From positions 1 through 18,736 of the forward strand of contig JALNQF010000632.1 in the NCBI GenBank assembly GCA_028456385.1: a stretch of 18,736 nt of DNA, read 5' to 3'. The notes beneath the pieces are model-generated. The model was not told where the DNA came from. It made no database searches and saw only the letters and a list, made by a program, of their open reading frames with translations. The position numbers were made by a program, and so were the translations under genes. This DNA is from Ophiosphaerella korrae. Its lineage: Eukaryota; Ascomycota; Dothideomycetes; Pleosporales; Phaeosphaeriaceae. The first letter of the stretch is position 1. Each line of letters starts with the position of its first letter. Positions 10,201 to 18,000 of this stretch are shown piece by piece.

Positions 10201-10929
10201 AATAGCTAAATATACTATAAGGTTTAGTTAAAGAATTAAAATACTTCTATAAAGTTTATAGTAATATTTAATAGGATAGGAAGTATAAGGTAGATAAATA
10301 TAATAATAATAGGAAAACTAATAAAGAACCCTACTACTAGGAGTAGAGTTCTATAAATAAATACTAGGAAAATAAAGAAATAAGAAAGAAACGCCTAAAA
10401 AACTATTAGTAGTACTTAGTATCTATACTAGGAATTATAGAATAATCTACGAGTAGATCTAATAATAATAAAACAAGCTAGTATTTCTTTAGATAAAGGT
10501 ATCTTAGAAATCCTAGAAGACCTTATAAAGATATAGAAATAAGTAGAAAGAAGAAAATAGATACCTAAAGGCTTATTAAAGATAGAGCTATAATTTAAGC
10601 TAAATACTATATATAAGTTAAAAGGTAAAAAAGTATAGCTAGTCTATAACTCTTTAGTATAGCTCTATAAGGTAGAGAGTTAATTAGACTAGAAAGTAAA
10701 ACTAGAACTTAGGTAGCTAGTAAATAATAACTAAAGCTAGAGATAATTCTAACAATATATTACTAATAGGACTACTCTTTTTTCTATAGGTACTTAGGTT
10801 ATAGAAGAATAGCTAGTAAAAATAAAAATCGCTAACTAACTATAGCTAAGAGAAAGAGAGATACTAATTAAAGTTTTTCTATATTAAGAAGCTATATTAA
10901 GCTTTAACTTTGTAGAGTTAGGCTATATC
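10201..10929 (+). pseudogene. Gypsy pol spacer and start of RT, left of the mariner
   Basis: This is the protease-to-RT connector, rich in Lys/Glu, without a distinct domain motif for most of its length. At its end the frame reads ILSFNFVELGYI (~10894-10929), matching the conserved segment that precedes the Gypsy RT (AF-F-ELG-I). The frame resumes at 13055 after the mariner as YLNIILLVQIN (Gln restored), the expected PDIAPPVQI-like continuation. This pins the insertion to one codon. Confidence 0.6.
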
Positions 10930-10931
10930 TA

Positions 10932-11115
10932 TAGAGGGGTGACACGAAAAAAAAGACTAAAAAAAAGTTATGATTTTCAACTTCAGATAACTCTACTAAT
11001 ATATCAGCTAAAAATACAACTAAACAAGAATATTAAAGAGAAAATCAAAGTCTTCCATTTAGCCTACTACGATTTTTGATTACTAAGCGAACCCGAGCTA
11101 GGATTTAAAGTGTTT
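10932..11115 (+). repeat. Left terminal inverted repeat of the mariner (184 bp)
   Basis: Reverse complement of 12871-13054. Shared blocks are cacgaaaaaaaagactaaaa, gctaaaaatacaact, atattaaagagaaaat, attactaagcgaac and ctaggatttaaagtgttt. The left copy retains many CA/TG (for example tgattttcaacttcag and caaagtcttcca) that are TA in the right copy. Confidence 0.92.
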
Positions 11116-11668
11116 TGTTAACTTTTTTTTAGGTTAACTTTAGAGCTGCGCAACTTTTTATTTTTAGTATCTTTTTTTGAGATTTTTTAATATAATTTAG
11201 ATATATATAAGGACATTTATATTTGTAAATTATATAATATTCTAATTACTAAAAGTATAGATATTTAGTAAAAGGTTAAAAAGTAAACTTTTAGTAAAAA
11301 CTTATATTTAATAGCTATAACCCCTTGCTATTAGTACTTAGTAGGATAGCCTTTAGCATCTATAACAGCTTGCTATCGCTTTAGAAGAGATAATATACAA
11401 TTATCTATAGCTTATTGTAGTATAAGGGCCTACTCCTCTTTTATAGCTCTTTTAAAGGTCTCTACTTCTAAAGAAGTAGTTCCTATAGGATAATTTCCTT
11501 TAAATCGCTTAATTAGTCAATCCTTAAGTAAACTCTATACATTTTTAATAGAGTTTAGATCTAGACTATAAGGAGGATAAGGAAAGAGTTTTACTCTATT
11601 TCTCTTAAACTAATTAATAACAGTAAAAGCCTTATAGATTCTACTATTATCTTGTTAAAAACTATAGC

Positions 11669-11769
11669 CTAATATATAAGTTTACTTTTTAATTAATTTA
11701 ATATAGTATATATTAAATAGAATTTTAATAATAATTAAAAAAGGGGTAAAAAAAAGATAGTTAACTTAC
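11669..11769 (-). other. Intron 2 of the mariner transposase (101 nt)
   Basis: On the minus strand it starts GTAAGT at 11769 and ends TATATTAG at 11669. Splicing rejoins g+gc into a Gly codon and gives KRGYSFQQDNSRIYK (Gln restored), matching the second catalytic block. Branch-point candidates such as ctaat/ttaat are less clear than in intron 1, so the exact 3' end rests on the frame and the homology. Confidence 0.75.
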
Positions 11770-11925
11770 CTCGTTTTACTACCTTTTTAACATGCTTATT
11801 TAGGATATTACGGATATAGCGAGAGGAGTTTAGAGTAGTATTATTAATTAGGTCCCTAATACACTCTAGTTTAGATCTCCCTCCTATCTAAATAGATCCC
11901 TAAACTTAGATCTTTAGTCCTTTCG

Positions 11926-12030
11926 CTAAAAAAATAGTTAGTAACATAGTTATTAAAAAATAAGAATGTTAAAATAAAACTAGGCGTAAAATAAAGTATT
12001 TTAGTATATTAGGATTTACTTTAAACTTAC
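11926..12030 (-). other. Intron 1 of the mariner transposase (105 nt)
   Basis: On the minus strand it starts GTAAGT at 12030 and ends TTTTTTTAG at 11926. A perfect TACTAAC branch-point motif lies shortly before the polypyrimidine tract (~11940-11950). Splicing joins a codon split after its first base and restores the transposase frame (TNT-TKGLKI-V-GS). Unspliced, the frame hits a stop at 11969-11971. Confidence 0.85.
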
Positions 12031-12870
12031 TTGTATTAGTTATAGAAATCCGAGCTTTTCCAACCTCTTTTTTACCCCTTTTTCGATAATATTTAGACCT
12101 AGCTCCTTTTCTAGCCTCTATACCGCTTTCATCTAAAAATATTATTTTTCTTAGACTAAATTCTTTATTTTTTAGTCTTCGTAGTTGTTCTTTACTATAA
12201 CTAACTCTTTTTATAGCCTTTTTTTTATTAATTAAAGGCTTTTTATTTACAATATTAATTGTATAACCTTCTTCTTTAATAAAGCGTTGTAAGCTCCTAA
12301 GAGAGACTTTTATATTATTTTTAAATAATAATCTCTTATTTGTTTTCTTTAGACTTCTTTCTAAGTCTCTATTTAATTGCCTTTTAGCTCTTAAATTTAA
12401 CTTCGTAATACGTCTATCTTTTACGCGGCTAATAGTAGGAGTTTTACTAATCTTTTTATTTATTCGATTTATAGCGTTTATAATAGACCTATAATCTTTT
12501 TTTAGAATATTAGAAATAGTAGATAAAGGAGTTTAAGCCTTATAAAGAAGGTTAACTTTAGATTCGAACTTAGAGAGATTTAGGCTTATATTAAAGGATA
12601 TAGAGAAGAGAAAGTAAAAATTATAATCGAAACTGTTTTATATTATATAGACTAGTATATTAGTAATCTATTACGTAATATTTAGTTACGTGCTAATATA
12701 GCTATTTTTTTATTTTTTTATTTACTAAAAACTTAGTTAGGTAACCTAAGCTAAAATTTAGATTACGTAAGCTAATCTAACCCTATTAGGTATAGTTAGA
12801 ATATAAAGTATTTTTATACGTTAATTAAAAAGTTCTATTAAGTTAAATTTTGTATTAAAAAAAGACCTCG

Positions 12871-13054
12871 AAACACTTTAAATCCTAGCTCAAGTTCGCT
12901 TAGTAATTAATAATCGTAGTAAGCTAAGATAAAGTTTAGTATTTTCTCTTTAATATCCTTTTCAAGTTGTATTTTTAGCTAATTTATTTGTAGAGTTAAT
13001 TTAAGTTAAAAATTGTAACTTTTTTTTAGTCTTTTTTTTCGTGTTACCCTACTA
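12871..13054 (-). repeat. Right terminal inverted repeat of the mariner (184 bp)
   Basis: Reverse complement of 10932-11115, with similarity ending abruptly at aaacacttt (12871) on the inner side. Most mismatches are C-to-T or G-to-A changes in the right copy at sites that are CA or TG in the left copy. The two arms have therefore mutated unequally. Confidence 0.92.
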
Positions 13055-14430
13055 TACCTTAATATTATTCTACTAGTTTAAATTAATAAGTCTCTATAAA
13101 GCCTAAAAAGAAGATAGCTTTCTTATACTTTATAAACTAAGAGATATAGTTAATAAGATAATTTAGAAATAGTTAGATTAAGAAGTCTTTAAATTAAGTA
13201 AAAGCCTATATAGTAACTTCTAGTTCTTAGTAAAGAAAAAGGACTAAGGATACTAACTTATTAATAATACCTAGCGTACTAATAGTATAACTATTAGAGA
13301 TACTAACTTACCTCTAAACCTATATAAATTCTTAGAGGAATTTATAGGTTACTATATTGTATCTCTAATAGACTTCTTTTCTAGATATAATTAAGTAGAG
13401 CTCTATTAAGACTCTAGACTACTTATAGTATTTTATACACTAACTTATAGACTAATATAGTAATATACTCTACTTATAGGTACTATAAACTCTATTACTA
13501 AGTTTATATAAGTAGTAACTAAAATCTTATAAAAATTAATTCTAACTAGCTATATATTATATATAGATAATATTGTAGTAAAAGGCCTAAAAATAGACTA
13601 TAACTTAGACTTACTAGAACCTAGGATCTAAAGGTTTATTAGTAAATATATTATTAATATAGATAAAGTTTTACGTAACCTTAAGATAGCTAGTACTACT
13701 ACTTTAGGTTTTAAATTAGATTAGTACTACAACTCTATAGAGATTGTAAGGTATATAGTAAATAAAAAGGGCTAGTACTTAGCTAATAAGAAGGTCTAAA
13801 AGATAATTAAATAGCTAGCCTATAGATTTCTAAAAGAAGTCTAAATATTTATTAGCTTTTACGTATACTATAGAATCTAGATTAAAGGTTTTACTAAGAT
13901 AGTAGTACTACTATTTAAGCTACTAAAGAAGAATAAAGAATTTAAATAGAGTTAAGAAGCTTCTTTTACTATAGATAAATTAAAAGCCTAACTAACTAGT
14001 ATACTAGTATTAGTCTCTATAAACTATAATAAGCTTATTAGACTAATTATTATATTAGTTAATAGAAGTAAAAAGGGTTAAAGCGTAGTACTCTAGTAAG
14101 AAAACCTAAAAGGCTATTAGAACGTAGTATACTATAAATTAAGAGTATAGTTACTTTTAGAGTATAACTAGGATTCTAGGAAATATAAGTATAAAGCTAT
14201 ACTACTAGTACTTAAGAAATTCTACTTATAGATCTATAGAGTTTATTTTATAGTAGAAATAGACACCTATATACTTATAGATTAACTTAATTAAAGCGCT
14301 AGTAACTTCCTAGGAGCCTTAATTACAAGATAGCTTACTCTTCTAAATATATAGGAATTTAATATAAAGTACGTAGCTAAGAAAAAGAATATAGTAGTAG
14401 ATACTCTCTTAAAGTAACTAGAGCTACTAA
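13055..14430 (+). pseudogene. Gypsy reverse transcriptase and RNase H relic
   Basis: After the mariner the RT domain is easily read: KEDSFLILYKLRDIVNK (~13107-13157), then SNF-FLVKKKD (~13217-13249), then RDTNLPLNLYKFLEEF and VSLIDFFSRYNQVEL (~13294-13400). The catalytic box reads YIDNIVVKG (~13560-13586) where the family has (Y/F)LDDI. The second Asp was lost through GATGAT to GATAAT. The thumb region KIASTTTLGFKL follows (~13684-13719). RNase H begins near 14000 with SINYNKLIRLIIILVNRS, where the first catalytic Asp is now Asn at 14061. It continues with LKKFYL-IYRVYFIVEIDTY (~14211-14270) and ends with KYVAKKKNIVVDTLLK (~14366-14415). A one-base frame change lies between 13085 and 13098. 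Confidence 0.85.
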
Positions 14431-15081
14431 GATAGTAACTACTAAAAGAGCTTAAAGAAGACGTAGAAGAATTTATAGACTATAATTTAGAGTCTATAAC
14501 TTTTATCTTACTATAGATAAGCCTTTAGGACCTAGAATTTATATACTTAAGGATAGAAATAGACCTAAGTATACTAGATACTCTAGAAACGCCTTTCTTA
14601 CGTAATATTATAAAATAGCTAGTAATATTATAAACTCTAGCTAGAATAAGTAGAATAGTTACTTAAAAGCTCTATAGAAATACGTAAAAATACAAGGTTA
14701 TATAAAGACTCTTATAGGCTAAGAGTTCTAAATAGTACTTACTAAAAAGAGTAGTAAATAAAAAAGAAGAGTAGCTAGAAATTCTAAAAGTATTACACAA
14801 TAAAAGTAAATACTAAGGCTAAGAAAGAATATAGTAAAAGATCTAGATATAATATTACTAGCTAAATATATTTAAAGGTATAGAAACTTATATAAAATTT
14901 TACTAGAAATATTAATTTTATTTACTTTAGATAGTAGAAGAAGAGCTATACCTAAATTAGGGACCTAAGGTCCTATAAAGATAGATTATACTAGATATAG
15001 TTTATATACCTAATAGTAAAAGAAGTAAAAGATATATAATTATATATTAGGACTTTATAAGCTTATACGTAGAGGCTAAAG
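14431..15081 (+). pseudogene. Gypsy integrase relic, truncated by the Copia element
   Basis: After an RNase H-to-integrase linker, the HHCC zinc region reads VLHNKSKYQGQER (~14787-14827, Gln restored) followed by IETYIKFYQKYQFYL. The second His and both Cys of the C-x2-C now read Tyr. The catalytic core starts with ILDIVYIPNSKRSKRYIII (~14986-15042), which keeps the first catalytic Asp, and continues to SLYVEAKVL at ~15058-15084. The domain stops there because the Copia LTR begins at 15082, so the second Asp and the Glu of the D,D-35-E triad are missing from the window. Confidence 0.8.
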
Positions 15082-15120
15082 TATTATAAGTTAGAGCTTT
15101 GTATTATAAGTTAGAGCTTC
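15081..15120 (+). repeat. 20-bp tandem duplication at the Copia LTR start
   Basis: The 20 bases at 15081-15100 and 15101-15120 differ only at the last base (t versus c). The unit contains the LTR terminus, tattataag for TGTTATAAG. The LTR therefore appears to start twice, and the Gypsy frame ends at the first copy. Confidence 0.9.
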
Positions 15121-15454
15121 GCTCTATATAATTTAAGTAAGCCTATAGTAGTAAGTAAGCTATATAAGCTATTCGAGTTACTCTACTATATATAAGTAGC
15201 TTAGCTTAGATAGCTCTTTAATTAATAATTATCTCCTACTTATTCCTAAGCTCGTATCTTATAATAGTTATAAGCTTAGCGCTAAAAATTACTTAATAGT
15301 TCTATTCTATATACTATAGTAAGAGATCGCGAGCTTAGTATACTCTTATCTTATCTTATCTTATCTTATCTATTACTTAAACGCTTACAATATCTTATAG
15401 TAAGATTACTCTACTTAATAAAGGTACTACTCTACTTAATAAGCGCTTATAATA
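15102..15454 (+). repeat. 5' LTR of the Copia element (~353 bp)
   Basis: Bounded by inverted termini TGTTATAAG (now tattataag, 15102-15110) and CTTATAACA (now cttataata, 15446-15454). If the duplicated 20 bp is counted, the LTR starts at 15082. It contains a (cttat)5 tract and a CG-rich remnant (gatcgcgagc, ~15326-15335). The right boundary rests only on the inverted terminus, because the 3' LTR is not in the window. An alternative end is cttaca at 15389. Confidence 0.6.
15345..15371 (+). repeat. (CTTAT)5 pentanucleotide repeat
   Basis: Five perfect cttat units plus a partial one, inside the Copia LTR. Confidence 0.9.
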
Positions 15455-15484
15455 GCTATTTAACCTAAACTAAAGAACCTAGTA

Positions 15485-16300
15485 ATAGTAGAAGAGGTAG
15501 CTACCTATAAGCTTATAATAGAGAAATACTAGGCTATAAAAGATACTTAGGTATTGTAAATAGTACGCCTTAGAGCTCTAAGCGCCTAAGTAAACGCTAT
15601 AGTTAATCTAAGCTATCTAGTAATAGCTAAGATAACTCTACTTGCGAATAATAAAGCTACGTTATAAGAGCTTATCTAAACGCTAAAGAGCTTACTAGCC
15701 CTATCTAATACTAGCGCTAGTAATCTTATCTAAGCTTAATACTAAGCCTATCTATAGAAGGCTCGCTAAAGACAATAATTACTAGAGCTCTAGTATAATA
15801 AGTAGCTACGCCTATATTAGCGTGTAATTGCGTATAATATTATAGAGGTAATAGGCGAGCTCGTAGTATAAGATTTCCTAGAGGCGTTAACGCTAAAGCT
15901 AGCTCTAGACTAGGCTTAGATAATAAGCTAATTAGTAATCTAGAGCTTAGTCCTTAGCTTAAAGGTACTTACGCTAGAGTAAATTAGTAGTATCTACTTA
16001 GCTCTATTATAGGAGTATAAACTCTAAACTACTAATTAAGGAGCTAGCGTATTTGTAATATTTAGAAGATCTAAGCTAAGCTTAAGCTTAAGTACTAACT
16101 TAAAATATAACTACTTATATAGCTAAGCTTACTACTAGAAGCTATAAGATTATAGATAAGTATAAGTAGCGCTTACTAGTAATCTATTTAAAATAGACAA
16201 TAATAGAAAAGCAAAAATATAGGCTTATTTAGATAAGCTACGCTTCGTAGTAGTTAAAACCTTAGTAACTTAAAAGTAGGCTAGTCCCTTATAGGAACTA
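15485..16300 (+). pseudogene. Copia gag relic
   Basis: The frame opens with ata, a probable former ATG, at 15485: M-V-E-E-V-A-T-Y-K-L. It runs through a helical gag (UBN2-like) region with LRALSAQVNAIVN, ELIQTLKSLLAL and LRLYQRVIAYNIIEVIGELV (~15805-15865, Gln restored). LEALTLKLALDQ follows, then ISSIYLALLQEYKL (~15978-16020). A Tyr-rich patch (~16104-16155, KYNYLYSQAYYQKLQDY) is a likely former CCHC zinc knuckle with Cys/His changed to Tyr, though the spacing is not a clean match. There is no frameshift into pol. It is inactivated by TAA/TAG stops throughout. Confidence 0.7.
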
Positions 16301-16880
16301 GTTAAAGCTAGCTTAGAGTTAGTTAAATTAAAGGCTCTAGTCTACCTAGGCTAGCTAAACGCAGTACTTATCGACCTAGGTATACTTATTAACTTAGGCA
16401 AACTTATTAAGCTAGTACCTAGAGCCTACTTAACGCTAGATTTTAATACTTACTTACTCTCTAAGAGTACTATACTTAATAATAGAGCTACTCTCTACTT
16501 AGTTAACTTAATAAGTCTTATAGAACTAGGCTCCTTTATAAAAGTAAAAGGCGTAAGCTACGTAGAAGTAAGTATATAAGTATTTCTAATACTTAGTAAA
16601 AGTACTTAAGTTTTTAAGAACGCTCTAAATAGAGCTTATAGTAAGTATATAGAGAATCTTATACTTTATAAAGTAGTAGTAGTTAAAGGATTTTATATTA
16701 ATATAGTATCTAAAGCTTAATTATAGTAAGCTAGAGCCTAGTATTAAGGTTTTAATGTAACTCTAAGAGTAAGAACGCTAGTAGAGAGTATTGTACTAGC
16801 AACGCTAATACGTAAATATAATCTTACTTTTATTAAATATAAGCCTATTGCGTTTTATCTAACTATTATAAGCGTAACTT
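16301..16880 (+). pseudogene. Copia protease region relic
   Basis: It continues in the same frame. AVLIDLGILINLGKLIKLV (16361-16417) corresponds to the aspartic protease active site, with Asp retained at 16373-16375 and the usual (S/T)GA replaced by LGI. The later segment VVVVKGFYINIVSKAQL (~16674-16725) matches the Copia block in which a modified binding partner is followed by N-(L/V)-(I/V)-S-x-x-(K/R)-L. The FNVTLRVRTLVESIVLATLI segment (~16752-16811) leads into the GAG-pre-integrase domain. Assignment rests on order and partial motifs. Confidence 0.55.
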
Positions 16881-17115
16881 AAGGTAATCAAGTTAATTAA
16901 TAGCTTAACTTATAGCGTATAACGCCTAGAAGTAACTTAGAAGAGCTTTAGTACGCTAGAGCTAGTTATCTTAGACTAGAAGTACTACGAGCGCTAGTAA
17001 CAAGCGCGAGAAATATACGTATTAATAGGATAGCGCGTATTAAGTACAAGTATTACTTAATAGCTTATGCTAAGTAAGTTATCTTAAGGTAGCCTAGAGA
17101 GAGAGCCTTGCGCTT
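16881..17115 (+). pseudogene. Copia GAG-pre-integrase / HHCC zinc domain relic
   Basis: The segment LEELQYARASYLRLEVLRAL (~16937-16996) matches the family's LWHARLGHLG-EAL motif. Both His now read Tyr (16952-16954 and 16967-16969, CAC/CAT to TAC/TAT). The Cys pair of C-x2-C reads Tyr at 17045-17047 and 17054-17056, within RIKYKYYLIAYAKQ, where the family has CxxC-LAKA/H-K. All four zinc ligands are lost by RIP-type changes. Confidence 0.8.
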
Positions 17116-18000
17116 ATACTAGTAAGTAGCGTAAGACCTATTTAATATACCTACTAGCTACTTTAGAAAGGTTTAGACTATACTACTTAAGTATAAGTAT
17201 AGTAGTAAGCTCTATACTTACTTATTATAAGGTAAAACGCTCTAAGAGATAATAAAAGTATTTAAAAGCTTTATAAAGCTACTACTAACGCGCTATAAGC
17301 TTTATATATATATACTCTAGTAAGATAATAAAGTAGTAACGCTTTTATAGAGAGGTAAGACGTACTTCTAGATTTAAGCTAAATAAGAAGAGATTATAGT
17401 TAAGAGTACTCTAGTATATACGTATAAGCTAAATAGAGGAGCTAAGAGAGCTAGTTAAGAAATAATAATAAAAGTAATTAAGATAAAGATAAGTACTAAC
17501 CTACTAGAAAGGCTCTAGCTAGAGATAGTAGAGGTAGCTACGTAGCTATATAATATAAGCTTAAGCTACGCTTATAATATATAAGCTCCTAATATAGTAC
17601 TTAATAGCTAGTTTAGATAGTACTTTAGATACTATTAGCTTAAGTAAGTAAGAGCTACTATAGTAGACTTTTAGCTAGATTAGAGTAGAGTATACGCTTA
17701 TAGCTACTAAGTATATCTACTTAATAAAGAGTAAGTAGCTAGGCGCAATAAGAGAGGCTTTAAAATAAGCTCTTAGGGCTATATTAGATATCTAGTAGGA
17801 TATAAAGTATCTAATATATATAGGATATAGGTCTTAGAATTAGATTAGGTAATTATAACGCGTAACGTAACGTTTAATAAGTAGCTCTTCTATAATAAGA
17901 GGAGTAAAGCTTATTAAAAGCTCCTAAAGCTAGAGATTTAAAAACTTATTAACGTATTATATAAAGACGTAGCGTATAACGTAAAAGAGACCTAAGATAA
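17116..18000 (+). pseudogene. Copia integrase catalytic core relic
   Basis: The rve-type core carries its first Asp at 17135-17137 (DLFNIPTSY) and KYSSKLYTYLL (~17194-17227). The second Asp is at 17324-17326 (DNKVVTLLQRGKTYF). The third position sits in TYKLNRGAKRAS at 17444-17446, where the family has a NG-x-x-E(R/M) motif. The Glu is now Lys, so the D,D,E triad is broken. The Copia-specific tail follows: LYNISLSYAY (~17550), YLVGYKVSNIYRI-VLEL (~17789-17845) and VIITRNVTFNKQLFYNKR (~17849-17902, Gln restored), corresponding to the G-Y-x-x-x-x-K-x-Y-R-I-W ... V-x-x-x-R-D-V-x-F segment. Confidence 0.88.

Larger units (their letters stand above)
11265..12589 (-). pseudogene. Tc1-type transposase (DD34E) with two introns, RIP-inactivated
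   Basis: Minus-strand exons 12589-12031, 11925-11770 and 11668-11265 total 1119 nt, exactly 373 codons including the stop. The start is taken as ata at 12589, a former ATG, read as MSLNLSKFESKVN. The HTH region includes TISNILKKDYRSIINAINRI. The first catalytic block, IIFLDESGIEARKGARSKYY, keeps its Asp (~12131). Exon 2 reads GS-IGGRSKLE. Exon 3 gives QDNSRIYKAFTVIN, keeping the second Asp at ~11650, then PYPPYSLDLNSIKNV, where the family has SPDLNPIENVW. The third catalytic Glu is Lys (~11545) and the Trp is a stop. There are 34 residues between the second Asp and that position, as in Tc1-like DD34E enzymes. There is one stop in exon 1, three in exon 2 and about nine in exon 3. Length is normal for the family. 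Confidence 0.88.
10932..13054 (-). mobile_element. Tc1/mariner element with long TIRs, inserted in Gypsy pol
   Basis: About 2.1 kb, bounded by ~184-bp inverted repeats starting TAGAGGGGTGACACG on the left and TAGTAGGGTAACACG on the right. It is flanked by TA (10930-10931 and 13055-13056), the target duplication of this superfamily. Removing the element plus one TA restores the Gypsy reading frame and its expected residues across the junction, which favours these ends over an alternative 2 bp further in. It carries one minus-strand transposase relic with two introns. It keeps many more CA and TG dinucleotides than the surrounding sequence, implying a later arrival or less RIP. Confidence 0.9.
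7489..15081 (+). mobile_element. Ty3/Gypsy LTR retrotransposon, truncated and interrupted
   Basis: Gag, zinc knuckle, aspartic protease, reverse transcriptase, RNase H and the start of integrase are recognisable in canonical Ty3/Gypsy order on the plus strand. A mariner element interrupts it at 10932-13054, and it is cut off at 15081 inside integrase by the LTR of a Copia element. The coding frame is the same from 7489 to ~13085 when the mariner and its TA duplication are removed. It shifts once between 13085 and 13098 and then stays in phase to 15080. In-frame stops are TAA/TAG at positions expected for Gln or Trp, consistent with RIP. The 5' LTR was not identified. Confidence 0.85.

Noticed and set aside
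11969..12533. A 188-codon open frame on the minus strand that could be annotated as a small intact gene
   Set aside because: It is exon 1 of the Tc1-type transposase (HTH and DESG block) running into intron 1. It has no ATG at its start, and the gene continues in two further exons with many stops.
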